DNA from: an uncultured Ignavibacteria bacterium | GTDB taxonomy: Bacteria > Bacteroidota > Ignavibacteria > Kapaibacteriales > UBA2268 | Reading direction: 5' to 3' | Assembly: GCA_903862655.1 (NCBI GenBank) | Contig: CAIOZA010000093.1 | Coordinates: 1 to 55,795 of the forward strand | Length of the DNA: 55,795 bases | Shown: positions 40,542-49,516 of the stretch, piece by piece | Position numbering within the stretch: the stretch's first letter is position 1 | Layout of the letters: each line of letters opens with the position of its first letter | Translations under genes and position numbers: made by a program | Notes under the pieces: generated by a model | Seen by the model: the letters and a program-made list of their open reading frames with translations, nothing else | The model's database searches: none | Told to the model about the DNA's origin: nothing

Positions 40542-41999
40542 TTATTCAATCAATATTTTAATTGCTTTATAGTATTGTGCAGATGATATTGATATTATAT
40601 ACACTCCATTCTGCAATGCTTCAATATTATTAAGAGGTAGAAAGGATTCGCATGATATTGATGCCTTTTGCTCCAGCAACTTGTCGCCTAGAACATTGAA
40701 GACTGTTATTGTTAGGTCAGAATTAATGCAATTTTGATTGCCAAAAAATAATTTATTATTTTGAAAATACATGTTATTCTGGTCATTTTTTAAATCATCT
40801 GCACTCAGAACCTGATTAAGATCGTATATTTTTCCGTCAGAATCAATGCCTCTTAACTGCGAAAAGCTTATTTTTGGTAAAGATTCTGTATAGTTTTTGG
40901 GTTCGAGAACTAGATTTGCTATTATATTATTTGTATTGTCAATAAGGGCACTTTCCTGCTGGTAGGAGCCTGTTGTAAATATAAACGACTTAGTATTCGG
41001 TTCAATTGCGGAGAATGTATAGGAATCGCTAAAAACGTTCCCGGATTCGATTCCTAATATAGTATAGTGTTCCGATAAATTTTGTAAATCAATAGTTCCT
41101 GCGAATGCTATCATATTTTCAATTGTATTGACCGAGATTGGATATCGTTCATATCTTGAATCATTATCATAATTAATTTCATCTTTTAGTTTTGGCACTT
41201 CTGAATTCAAAAAATTGTGTCTCTTTGTAAAGTTAACAGGAACGACAAGCAGATCGTTTATATTAACTTCCCCGTTGCCGTCACAATCAGAGAAAGTTAC
41301 AAGTGAGCTGTCCCAGGCAAGACATCTCTGGCTTGTCCAGTTTGTGCTTGAGTATTGTCTCGAAAATGTTCTCGAATCCAAATGTCTTTGCCCAAAGTTG
41401 AGATATAAACCAATATTAGTAATATCTGTTACATCTACAACCTTGTCATTGTTTGCATCGCCGGGCCAGACATTTACAAAACCGTGAATATAATAGGAAA
41501 TTGGAGCGGTTATCAGCTCGATAACTTTCTGGTTATTATTTGTATCAAGTACGAAACCCTGTGCTGTTGGGAATGTCAGTGTCACAGCCTGTCCATAAGG
41601 AGCGTTTTGGCTGACAGCAAACTCAAGAGTGATTATCTTAATTGGAGCTGGTTTCAGCTTGTTTGCGAAATCATTTGTCAGAACACCGATGATTATATCA
41701 CCTTTATTCGTAGTTGTATCAACTTTTGGAATTACAACACTCGCACTTTTGTCCCAAACGTCTCCGTAGCGGACTGCTGATAAATTAATATACTTGCTTT
41801 GGTTGTAGCTGATATGGATATTGCTTCCATAACAATTTTGGATGCTGTCGATGCTGAGATCAATCGAAAAAAGATAGGTTGCCGTTATGAATGAGGAACG
41901 GTTAGTATCGACATCGTTTCTTATAACTTTCAATTTTTGTGCAAAATTTACGTTATAAGATAAAATGAGCAACAAAATGGTTAATAATATTTTTTTCAT
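40542..41999 (-). CDS. Exported protein with cohesin-like and dockerin-like regions and T9SS sorting domain
   Basis: A 485-residue protein with a signal peptide (ILLTILLLILSYNVNFAQ). The first 170 mature residues form a beta-rich domain of cohesin/CBM-like look (PIKIITLEFAVSQNAPYGQA). Two dockerin-type calcium loops follow: WPGDANNDKVVDVTDITNIG and SDCDGNGEVNINDLLVVPVN. The C-terminus is a T9SS type A domain (LTITVFNVLGDKLLEQK, NGVYIISISSAQYYKAIKI). In Bacteroidota-like genomes, dockerin repeats in T9SS proteins usually act within the protein rather than in a cellulosome. A TTG at 42005 could add two codons; ATG 41999 is preferred. A terminator follows. Confidence 0.78.
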   Translation of the reverse strand: MKKILLTILLLILSYNVNFAQKLKVIRNDVDTNRSSFITATYLFSIDLSIDSIQNCYGSNIHISYNQSKYINLSAVRYGDVWDKSASVVIPKVDTTTNKGDIIIGVLTNDFANKLKPAPIKIITLEFAVSQNAPYGQAVTLTFPTAQGFVLDTNNNQKVIELITAPISYYIHGFVNVWPGDANNDKVVDVTDITNIGLYLNFGQRHLDSRTFSRQYSSTNWTSQRCLAWDSSLVTFSDCDGNGEVNINDLLVVPVNFTKRHNFLNSEVPKLKDEINYDNDSRYERYPISVNTIENMIAFAGTIDLQNLSEHYTILGIESGNVFSDSYTFSAIEPNTKSFIFTTGSYQQESALIDNTNNIIANLVLEPKNYTESLPKISFSQLRGIDSDGKIYDLNQVLSADDLKNDQNNMYFQNNKLFFGNQNCINSDLTITVFNVLGDKLLEQKASISCESFLPLNNIEALQNGVYIISISSAQYYKAIKILIE

Positions 42000-42311
42000 A
42001 TCCAAAACTTCATTAATTTAGTAATATCAAAAGTATTTCAGCAATCAACGTGCCAAAAGGTAATGTTTTGATTGAATTAAATAATGGACATCCTGGTTTG
42101 TTTATCGGAAATAATGATCCTTACTTAAGGGACAGTTAGAAAATGTTTGTCGGGCTGGTTTACTTCAAGAATCGGTATATTACAAAGAATCTAATATCCT
42201 CATGAATAAATAGTATGGCATTATGTTCAGAATCTCAAATACATGACTGTTGCCTTTTGAAATAACTGTATTATTCTGTATTCGTACTTTATTAATTAAC
42301 GGAATTATTAA
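42000..42311. other. Divergent intergenic region
   Basis: About 310 bp between the dockerin-like gene and the rfb operon. I see no gene, repeat or clear promoter; the sequence close to rfbC is AT-rich (TATTCTGTATTCGTACTTTA), as expected for a start region. Confidence 0.4.
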
Positions 42312-42884
42312 ATGGGTTTAAAATTATTAGATGAAAAATTAAATGGATTGATGCTTTTCGAGCCTTCATTCTTTGAGGATGACCGCGGGTTCTTTATGGA
42401 ATCATACAAGGCTGAAGATTTGCTTGACTTTGGAATAAATGAGCCTTTTGTACAGGACAATCATTCCGGTTCTCGAAAAGGCGTTGTCCGTGGGATGCAC
42501 TTCCAATGGGATTCGCCTCAGGGAAAGTTAATCCGCGTTACTCGTGGTGAAGCTTTGGTTGTCGAAGTGGATCTCCGGAAGAATTCACCGACTTTGGGTG
42601 AACACGCTCAATTTAAATTGAGTGAATCCAACAGACAAATGCTCTGGATTCCTGCCGGCTTTGCAAATGGTTTTGCCGCATTGAATGATTGGGTGGAAGT
42701 CCAGTACAAATGCACCGCACACTGGAACAAAACAGGCGAAGGAGCTATCCGATGGAACGATCCAAAACTCAATATTGATTGGGGAATTGAAAATCCGGTC
42801 ATTTCTCAGAAGGATAATGAAGCACAAACTTTGGAAGAATGGCTAACTAAACCCGAATCGGATATTTTCAGAATTAAACCATAA
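42312..42884 (+). CDS. rfbC: dTDP-4-dehydrorhamnose 3,5-epimerase
   Basis: A 190-residue cupin-type epimerase, third step of dTDP-L-rhamnose synthesis. Motifs: FFMESYKAEDL, FVQDNHSGSRKGVVRGMHFQ with the catalytic His region (about residue 63), SPQGKLIRVTRGEALVVEVD, ESNRQMLWIPAGFANGFAAL and EVQYKCTAHWN. Length is as usual for the family. First gene of a three-gene operon with 12-14-bp gaps, in cytoplasmic sugar-nucleotide synthesis. Confidence 0.95.
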   Translation: MGLKLLDEKLNGLMLFEPSFFEDDRGFFMESYKAEDLLDFGINEPFVQDNHSGSRKGVVRGMHFQWDSPQGKLIRVTRGEALVVEVDLRKNSPTLGEHAQFKLSESNRQMLWIPAGFANGFAALNDWVEVQYKCTAHWNKTGEGAIRWNDPKLNIDWGIENPVISQKDNEAQTLEEWLTKPESDIFRIKP

Positions 42885-42896
42885 ATAAAACAAATT

Positions 42897-43781
42897 ATGA
42901 CAAACAAAGGTATTATACTCGCTGGGGGAAAAGGCACACGACTTTACCCATTGACAACCGTCACAAGCAAACAGCTTCAGCCTATCTATGATAAACCAAT
43001 GATTTACTATCCTCTGGCTACTCTCATGCTTGGCGGTATTCGAGATATTCTGATAATCTCAACTCCCGAAGATATTCCAAATTATGAAAAGCTTCTTGGC
43101 TCCGGCAAGCAATGGGGAATAAATATCAGCTATAAGATTCAGCCTAAACCAGAAGGTCTGCCACAGGCTTTCATTCTGGGTGAAGAGTTTATCGGTCAGG
43201 ATCAGGTTTGTCTTATATTAGGAGACAACCTGTTTTACGGGAAATTGAATTTCTTCCACGATGCACTTATTAAAAACACAGGTGGAACTGTCTTTGCTTA
43301 TCGTGTCGATCAACCCGAAAACTACGGTGTTGTAGAATTCGACAAATCAGGCAAGGTAATAAGTATTGAAGAAAAACCTACGAATCCGAAATCGCATTAT
43401 GCCATTCCCGGACTCTATATATTTAGTAATGAAGTCATTGAAATATCAAAAAATCTAAAACCCAGCGATCGCGGAGAACTAGAAATAACGGATATTCACA
43501 AAGAATACCTAAAGAAATCGGCATTAGGTGTCGAAATTATAGGCAGAGGTGTTGCATGGCTCGACACAGGTTCTCCATCAAATCTAATTGATGCGAGTAA
43601 TTTTATTCGAGCTATAGAGCAGAGGCAAGGAAGGAAGATTGCCTGCCTGGAGGAAATAGCTCTCGTTCTTAATTTTATTTCTAAAGAGGAGTATTTGCAG
43701 CATGTTAATGGATTACCCGATTGCGATTACAAGAAGTATTGTCTGAATATTGTTGATGATTTTGATAATGGATTATTATAA
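42897..43781 (+). CDS. rfbA: Glucose-1-phosphate thymidylyltransferase
   Basis: A 294-residue enzyme that makes dTDP-glucose from dTTP and glucose-1-phosphate, the first step of the pathway. The signature GIILAGGKGTRLYPLT opens the protein, followed by KQLQPIYDKPMIYYPLATLM, LPQAFILGEEFIG, LILGDNLFYG, YGVVEFDKSGKVISIEEKP, PGLYIFSNEV and GVAWLDTGSPSNLIDASNFI. All match RmlA. It lies 12 bp after rfbC. Confidence 0.96.
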   Translation: MTNKGIILAGGKGTRLYPLTTVTSKQLQPIYDKPMIYYPLATLMLGGIRDILIISTPEDIPNYEKLLGSGKQWGINISYKIQPKPEGLPQAFILGEEFIGQDQVCLILGDNLFYGKLNFFHDALIKNTGGTVFAYRVDQPENYGVVEFDKSGKVISIEEKPTNPKSHYAIPGLYIFSNEVIEISKNLKPSDRGELEITDIHKEYLKKSALGVEIIGRGVAWLDTGSPSNLIDASNFIRAIEQRQGRKIACLEEIALVLNFISKEEYLQHVNGLPDCDYKKYCLNIVDDFDNGLL

Positions 43782-43795
43782 TAGATTGTATTTTT

Positions 43796-44635
43796 ATGAA
43801 ATATCTAATTCTTGGTAATAGAGGTCAGCTTGGACTAGAGTTCACAGAATATCTTACATCGAAAGGTGAAGATTTTAATGGATTTGATATTCAGGATTTT
43901 GATATAGCCGATCGCAAAAAAGTATTCGACTGCATTTCGGAGCTTCTTCCTAATGTGGTTCTGAACTGTGCTGCTTATACCGATGTTGATGGATCCGAAA
44001 AGGATTATCATTCAGCTTTCAAGGTAAATGCATTGGGCATTAAGAATATTGCCGAAGCATCAGCTAAGTATGGAACTAAGGTTGTCCATTTCAGCACGGA
44101 TTATGTGTTCGATGGCACTAAAACTTCCGGACTTTATACTGAGGATGATATTACCAAACCCATAAATATGTATGGTAAAAGTAAGTATATTGGTGAGTTA
44201 TTTCTGACTGAAGAAATGGAAAATTATTTGATTTTCAGAACCAGCTGGCTCTACGGCAAAGGACAGAATTTCTTCAATAAACTTATGGACTGGATTGCCA
44301 CCAAGGAGCATATCAGAATTTCCTGCGACGAAGTATCTGTACCTACTTGGACAAGAACCGTTGTGGAAGTTGCAGATCAGGCTATTCAGAAGGACATGCG
44401 AGGTAGATTTCACTTAACAAATACAGGCTATGCGTCTCGTTACGAATGGGCAAAGCTTATTGTTAAACTAACAGGTATCAACACTGTTTTGTATCCTGTG
44501 TCAAGGGATGACTTCAATATGCCGGCAAAAAGACCGTATTTCTCTGCAATGAGCAATTATAAACTGGCTTACAAACTCGGGATCGAGATACCCACATGGG
44601 AAGATGCATTCAAGGAGTATCTGAAAACTATATAG
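43796..44635 (+). CDS. rfbD: dTDP-4-dehydrorhamnose reductase
   Basis: A 279-residue short-chain dehydrogenase-type enzyme, the last step to dTDP-L-rhamnose. It shows YLILGNRGQLGLEFTEYL (NAD(P) binding), VVLNCAAYTDVDGSEKD, VVHFSTDYVFDGTKTSG, YGKSKYIGE (catalytic Tyr-x-x-x-Lys) and FRTSWLYGKG. It ends the operon; a strong terminator follows. The 4,6-dehydratase gene rfbB, needed for the second step, is not in this window. Rhamnose would be used in O-antigen or other surface glycans. Confidence 0.94.
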   Translation: MKYLILGNRGQLGLEFTEYLTSKGEDFNGFDIQDFDIADRKKVFDCISELLPNVVLNCAAYTDVDGSEKDYHSAFKVNALGIKNIAEASAKYGTKVVHFSTDYVFDGTKTSGLYTEDDITKPINMYGKSKYIGELFLTEEMENYLIFRTSWLYGKGQNFFNKLMDWIATKEHIRISCDEVSVPTWTRTVVEVADQAIQKDMRGRFHLTNTGYASRYEWAKLIVKLTGINTVLYPVSRDDFNMPAKRPYFSAMSNYKLAYKLGIEIPTWEDAFKEYLKTI

Positions 44636-44669
44636 ACATTAATTCTGAACAATGTAAAGAATCTTACTC

Positions 44670-44705
44670 AAAGTGGCTCCATCATTTCAGGTGGAGCCAC
44701 TTTTT
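44670..44705 (+). terminator. Rho-independent terminator of the rfb operon
   Basis: AAAGTGGCTCCA (44670-44681), loop of 10, TGGAGCCACTTT (44692-44703), and the run of Ts to 44705; 34 bp after the rfbD stop. Confidence 0.9.
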
Positions 44706-44761
44706 GGTGAAATGTCTTTGGAGGCAGAAGCCTTATGCGGCGAAGTACATCCTTTGAATTC

Positions 44762-44839
44762 CTATAGTTTTACAAACTTCGCGACTTTATCTCCTATCCT
44801 CACAAAATACATCCCTGGAGCCAAGCCGGAGACGTTGAT
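44762..44839 (-). pseudogene. Orphan T9SS sorting-domain tail
   Basis: On the minus strand this stretch reads INVSGLAPGMYFVRIGDK, then VAKFVKL and a stop. It is nearly the same as the last residues of the BNR protein (DVSGLAPGMYFVRIGDRVGK). The frame is closed by TAG just upstream (about 44848), so no protein leads into it. The DNA upstream (44842-44882) also resembles the G-rich repeat found in the BNR gene. It is the remnant of a deleted T9SS protein gene. Confidence 0.75.
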
Positions 44840-44841
44840 AA

Positions 44842-44882
44842 TTACCCACTAACCGGATAGTGGGGATGAAGCTGGGCTGGGA
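44842..44882. repeat. Degenerate G-rich interspersed repeat
   Basis: TTACCCACTAACCGGATAGTGGGG, then GATGAAGCTGGGCTGGGATT. CCCACTA...TAGTGGG is a 7-bp hairpin. Position and tail correspond to the G-rich repeat at 21403-21438 relative to the same sorting-domain tail, but it has drifted. Confidence 0.5.
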
Positions 44883-44895
44883 TTGAAGCTCTGGA

Positions 44896-46479
44896 TCAGT
44901 TAATCAGTTGATTAATCTTCCTTAGCTGTTCCTCTATCTTGTTAATCAATGATTCTTTGATAGCATCATCAAGTGTAAATGCCTGTTTGGCATTGATGGA
45001 TTTGCTCTCTGCTTCCTTGAGCCTTTGCTGAAGTAACTTTATCTGTGATTCCAGAGATTGCATAGTGAAATTTGTTGCTTCCTGGTCGCGTTTCAGTTTG
45101 TTAGATTCAGTTCTCAGGTTAAATACTCTGCTTTCAAGCTCGATTCTTTCTTCTGAAGATAGTTTGAGCTGTTTTTCTCTATCATCGCCATGGGCTTTCA
45201 AATCGGCAATTTCCTGTCTTAGCTTGTGGAATGCGCCTTCGAATTGTTTTAGTTCTATCAGCTTAGAGTCTTTTTCCTTGATTTCAGCTTCAAGATTCTC
45301 TACTTCGGATAGATTATTGTTCTGAACCTGACTCTTCAGATTCTGGATTGTAACATTAGCCTCTTCTATAAGCATATCCTTTTGCTGAAGCAGAGATTCG
45401 AGCGAAGAAAACCTGGATAAAACTTGCTGATTAGCACTTTTGTCGCCCAGAAAAGCCTTTTCTTTTGATTCGATTTCTTTTTCAAGATATTCTATCTTAT
45501 TGTTAAATTCAATTTCTTTGCGTCTCAGATCATTGAGTTGCTTATTGGATATTAGCAGATTGTTTTTTGTTTCTGTCAGTTCCTGCTCTACATCAGACAG
45601 TTGAATCGGCAGGTTTTCATTAAGGGCTAATTTGCCTTTCGAGTCTTCCAGTAGATTCGTTAATTCAGAATTCATGTCAATCAGCTTTGATATTTCAGAT
45701 TTCAGAGATTCATTGTTTGATCTCTCATCTGCCAGAGCGGAATCCAGTACAAGATTTTTAGCATTCAGTGATGTAACGAAAAATTTTAGCTCTTCGTGAT
45801 CTTTTGTGATTTTACCATTTTCGATCTGTGCTTCTGATTTTAATACATCATAATCGAATCTTAACTTATTGAGTTCCGAATTTAATTCTTTAACCCTGTG
45901 TTCTTCGGTTAATAGTTGAGATTGGAGTAAAGAGTTGCTATCGCCATCTATCGAGATTTGATGAATTTGATTTTTAAGTTCAGATATCTCATTATGAAGC
46001 TTTAGTGTCTCTTCGGAAGCTTCTATTAACTGATTGTTCTTATGCAGTATTTCATCGACTGATTTCTTAAGAGCCAGCTCAAGTTCGTCAGTATTTTTTT
46101 GCAGAACCTGCATCAAATCTAACTGCTCATTCAGAACAACTATTTCTTCCTGTGCTTTTGAATATCCATGATTCAACTCATTGAAGTTATCCTGCAATGA
46201 ACCAAAAGATTCAATCTGCTGTTTCAGTCTTGATACATCATCTTCCCTGAGTGAGATCTCAGTATAGAGATTGGAAGCTTCTTCCCTGAGTCTTTCAACC
46301 TGCTCGCTTTCTTCACCAGAGTTTGATGTTACTTCGTCTAATTTAAATTTCAGATTTTTGTTTTGTTCAATCTGGGCATTGAGCGATTCTGCTGCCTGAT
46401 GTATCATTGACCATAAGTCATTAACGGCATTCTGCAATTCAGGACTGGGAAAAGCTAAGGTATTTTGTGGTGATTCCAT
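44896..46479 (-). CDS. Long coiled-coil protein of unknown function
   Basis: A 527-residue cytoplasmic protein. The first 40 residues (PELQNAVNDLWSMIHQAAES) precede an almost unbroken coiled coil from about residue 35 to 505, with Leu/Ile heptads in Glu/Lys/Ser-rich sequence (LREEASNLYTEISLREDDVS, LEYLEKEI-type repeats). No enzymatic motif or membrane segment is seen. The last 25 residues (AFTLDDAIKESLINKIEEQL) may form a docking helix. Coiled coils of this sort often serve as scaffolds in division, chromosome or polarity roles; none can be chosen here. Similarity to SMC or myosin would be compositional. Confidence 0.75.
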   Translation of the reverse strand: MESPQNTLAFPSPELQNAVNDLWSMIHQAAESLNAQIEQNKNLKFKLDEVTSNSGEESEQVERLREEASNLYTEISLREDDVSRLKQQIESFGSLQDNFNELNHGYSKAQEEIVVLNEQLDLMQVLQKNTDELELALKKSVDEILHKNNQLIEASEETLKLHNEISELKNQIHQISIDGDSNSLLQSQLLTEEHRVKELNSELNKLRFDYDVLKSEAQIENGKITKDHEELKFFVTSLNAKNLVLDSALADERSNNESLKSEISKLIDMNSELTNLLEDSKGKLALNENLPIQLSDVEQELTETKNNLLISNKQLNDLRRKEIEFNNKIEYLEKEIESKEKAFLGDKSANQQVLSRFSSLESLLQQKDMLIEEANVTIQNLKSQVQNNNLSEVENLEAEIKEKDSKLIELKQFEGAFHKLRQEIADLKAHGDDREKQLKLSSEERIELESRVFNLRTESNKLKRDQEATNFTMQSLESQIKLLQQRLKEAESKSINAKQAFTLDDAIKESLINKIEEQLRKINQLIN

Positions 46480-46700
46480 AAATCAATATAACTAATAGGT
46501 TTAATTTCAAATGCTAATATTATTTATTAAAGAAAATGCAAAAGCAAATTAAATAAATAAAAATAGCAATTAAAGATTAAGTTATCCACAATTTAAGCAC
46601 AGCATCGCCGTAAGTATTTTTTGATCTTATTTTTTTTCTTTTTATTTAACTGTTTCCCTTAAATTTGTACTTCATAATTTGTCATGAATTTAATATTTAA

Positions 46701-47903
46701 ATGTTTAAAGATTCGAATCATATAGCCGTCGATAGGGCTGAAATAATTAAAGACCGACTTATCCCTGATCCACAGTTGTCGTCACGCCTAACAGGGCTGG
46801 ACTTAGCAAGATGCTTCGCTATGCTGATGATGATTCTGGGCCATGTGTTCTTTGAATTGGTAAACAAGTCATTGATAAGCATCGATCAGTTTCCATGGAA
46901 TTTTTGGGAATTCACACGAGGTCTTACAGCCCCTACCTTTTTGATCGTTTCGGGTATCGTACAGATATTTGCAAACAAAAGGGAACAGAATGGCTCTGTC
47001 GATAAAAGAACGATAAGACGAAGACTTACGATGGGTACAATCCTCATCGCAATAGGTTATCTGCTTGTTTTTCCTGCTAATAACGTATTGCATCTTTTTG
47101 CATACGGTAATCATGATTTTACTAATTTCTTGCAGATAAATATTCTTCAATTAATAGGTGTTTCTCTGTTGATCTTATTGTCGATGTTCGCTGTTACAAA
47201 AAACAATACACAACTGGGTTGGCTAGCATTGATTGGAGCAATAACAATCAACGTTCTTACGCCATTTGTACTGTTGGCTGACGGATTCAACTATCTACCA
47301 GAGTTTTTAGCTTCATATTTTTCCCAGAAGCATGGCTCAATCTTCCCCATATTTCCTTTTACGAGTTTCATATTGTGGGGAGCCGCTTTAGGAGCATGGA
47401 TACAGTCCAAACCTGCGGAAGACAGGTATAGTTTTATAAAAAGAATTGGTTTGATTGCCGGTATTGCTTTTATCGCAGCAGGAGTGCCGCTTTATTATTA
47501 TGTTGAATCATTGAATTTGCACTTCATTGAACCATATAAGGGTAATCCGGGTATGTCTGTCATAAGAATCGGTGCAGTGCTTGTGCTGCTGAGTTTGCTT
47601 ATGAGGCTGTTTCTTAGGACAAAGCAATTCAGCAGGTTTTATTCGTTTTTCGGTAAAAGGGCACTTCTAATATATATTATTCATCTTATGATTCTTTATG
47701 GTACTCCATGGAACCTAAGCATAGGTCAGTACTACCATCAATCACTTCCCATATTAACATCATTTTTAGTTTCTTTTGGGATTATAGTCGCCACGGTAGC
47801 TATTTCATGGTGCTATGACTATTCAGTAAATAAGTATAAAAGTGCTTCAAAATTCTACAAATACTCGCTTGGAGCTCTTGTAATCTTCTTGCTCTTCATC
47901 TAG
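46701..47903 (+). CDS. DUF1624 / heparan-alpha-glucosaminide N-acetyltransferase-like membrane protein
   Basis: A 400-residue inner-membrane protein with about ten membrane helices. After a short cytoplasmic head comes SSRLTGLDLARCFAMLMMIL, GHVFFELV and TAPTFLIVSGIVQIFANKRE, the pattern of the HGSNAT_cat/DUF1624 group of membrane acyltransferases. Members may move acyl groups across the membrane onto sugars. The region FFGKRALLIYIIHLMILYG resembles the C-terminal helices of other acyltransferase-3-like proteins. TAAATTTG (46660-46667) may be its -7 promoter element. Its stop is 3 bp from that of the convergent histidine kinase. Confidence 0.78.
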   Translation: MFKDSNHIAVDRAEIIKDRLIPDPQLSSRLTGLDLARCFAMLMMILGHVFFELVNKSLISIDQFPWNFWEFTRGLTAPTFLIVSGIVQIFANKREQNGSVDKRTIRRRLTMGTILIAIGYLLVFPANNVLHLFAYGNHDFTNFLQINILQLIGVSLLILLSMFAVTKNNTQLGWLALIGAITINVLTPFVLLADGFNYLPEFLASYFSQKHGSIFPIFPFTSFILWGAALGAWIQSKPAEDRYSFIKRIGLIAGIAFIAAGVPLYYYVESLNLHFIEPYKGNPGMSVIRIGAVLVLLSLLMRLFLRTKQFSRFYSFFGKRALLIYIIHLMILYGTPWNLSIGQYYHQSLPILTSFLVSFGIIVATVAISWCYDYSVNKYKSASKFYKYSLGALVIFLLFI

Positions 47904-47906
47904 AGA

Positions 47907-49346
47907 TCATACACTCTCAGGATTGAACTTAAGAACAGTAAAATGGAAAGTACTTCCTTTGCCTTCTGTGCTTTCTGCCCATATTTTGCATCCCATCTGG
48001 TCGATGAATTCCTTGATTAGGATTAACCCTAAACCGGTGCCTGTTTCGCGTTCTGTACCGGGTGTTGACGTGTTTTCGCTGATATTAAACATCCTGTCCA
48101 AACGATCGCGGCTCATTCCCAGTCCATTATCTTTGACAGTAATTTCTAGGAACCCATCCAGTGTATCTTTTGCTGAAAGCTCTATAAGACCGTTTGTCTG
48201 AGTAAATTTAACTGCATTTCCTACAAGATTGCGCACGATTGTACTGAGCATATTGTAGTCAGAATATCCATAGAGTGAATTGTCAATTAAATTCTTAATT
48301 TCTATTTTTTTCCTGCCTGCAGTGAAGGCATTAAGGGCTACAACTGCATCAGCCATATCCCTCAGAAGGATTTGCTCAGGATTGGATTCGAAATTTCCTG
48401 TCTGAATCCTCGACCAGATAAGAAGTCCTTCGAGCAGCCCAAAAAGAGTTTTTGATGATTGCTTAAGTAAGCTAAGCATGTCCCTTCTATCCTGCTCGGA
48501 GAAATGGCCATATTCATCATGCAGAAGTTCTAAACTCTTGTATATAGCTCCTGTAGGATTAATCATATCATGCGACAGTATATTGAAGAACTTGTCTTTG
48601 GCCGCATTCGATGCGCTCAATTGAGTATTTCTTTCTCTAATCTGATGGTTTTTCTCTCTTATCTGGTCGTATAGTTCTTTAATGTCCTCACGTTGAAGAT
48701 CGAGACGAACATTCTTATCACTTAGATCTTTTGCCTGATCGATAAGTGTCTTTTCTCTGGATCGCACTTGATGTTGAAAGAGGAATATAAGAAAAACAAT
48801 CGTTATGAAAGTAGAAATTATAGATATAATACCCATAATTGTAGCCAGATGCTGAGGGAATTGGTAAATAGCCGATTTATTATCAATTAGAAAATTGATA
48901 TAAATAAAGCATCCCAGGTTTAGAAACAGAAAGAACGCAATAACCCCCCAGTCCTTTTCAGACCAGACAATAACCGTCGATACAGCAAAAAGAAGAAAAA
49001 AGTATTGTAGATAAGAAGTATTACCAAAAAATATTGCCGTAGCTATAAATACAGAACCTGTTATACCTGTACTGAAAATCCAGCGTGCAACCTTATGATA
49101 ACCGTTTTTATTAAAATAAATAGCTATAATAAAAAGTGGAATAAAGCCACTCGTATAGTTAATCACCTGGAATAGAGATCGAAAGTCGAGCAACATATAA
49201 AGGATATTATATAGGGTAACGCTGGCAATTGAAATCAGCAGGTAGTAGTTTGTAAGGCGGATTCTGAATATACCTTGATGACTTTTTGCAGAATCAGTGC
49301 CTAAGTTGCCAATTTTTTTTATTAAATTTATTAACCAGTTTATCAA
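47907..49346 (-). CDS. Membrane-bound sensor histidine kinase
   Basis: A 479-residue kinase with about six membrane helices in residues 30-195 (7TM-like or MASE-like input region), a coiled coil (KDLSDKNVRLDLQREDIKEL), then HisKA with FFNILSHDMINPTGAIYKSL and HATPase boxes NLVGNAVKFTQTNG, DNGLGM and GTGLGLILIKEFIDQMG. The catalytic domain is related to the two PAS kinases at 32539-36370 but more distant. No receiver domain or adjacent regulator. It converges tightly on the DUF1624 gene. Confidence 0.88.
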   Translation of the reverse strand: MINWLINLIKKIGNLGTDSAKSHQGIFRIRLTNYYLLISIASVTLYNILYMLLDFRSLFQVINYTSGFIPLFIIAIYFNKNGYHKVARWIFSTGITGSVFIATAIFFGNTSYLQYFFLLFAVSTVIVWSEKDWGVIAFFLFLNLGCFIYINFLIDNKSAIYQFPQHLATIMGIISIISTFITIVFLIFLFQHQVRSREKTLIDQAKDLSDKNVRLDLQREDIKELYDQIREKNHQIRERNTQLSASNAAKDKFFNILSHDMINPTGAIYKSLELLHDEYGHFSEQDRRDMLSLLKQSSKTLFGLLEGLLIWSRIQTGNFESNPEQILLRDMADAVVALNAFTAGRKKIEIKNLIDNSLYGYSDYNMLSTIVRNLVGNAVKFTQTNGLIELSAKDTLDGFLEITVKDNGLGMSRDRLDRMFNISENTSTPGTERETGTGLGLILIKEFIDQMGCKIWAESTEGKGSTFHFTVLKFNPESV

Positions 49347-49516
49347 AATATTGGCTCTAATTTGTAATTTTCAAAAATGAGTTTGGTCAAATTATCGGTA
49401 AAACAGAAGTTATCTTTAACCAACTTTCTTAATATTAAGATAGAGGCAGTTTCTTTGTTATTATTGCAATAATTATTAATCTCAGGCGAGATATAGTTTA
49501 AAAATTAACAGAAATT

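Noticed and set aside
46582-46590. TTATCCACA, a perfect DnaA box
   Set aside because: A single box in an AT-rich spacer, without a cluster of further boxes or dnaA/dnaN nearby; chance occurrence is likely, so no origin is called.
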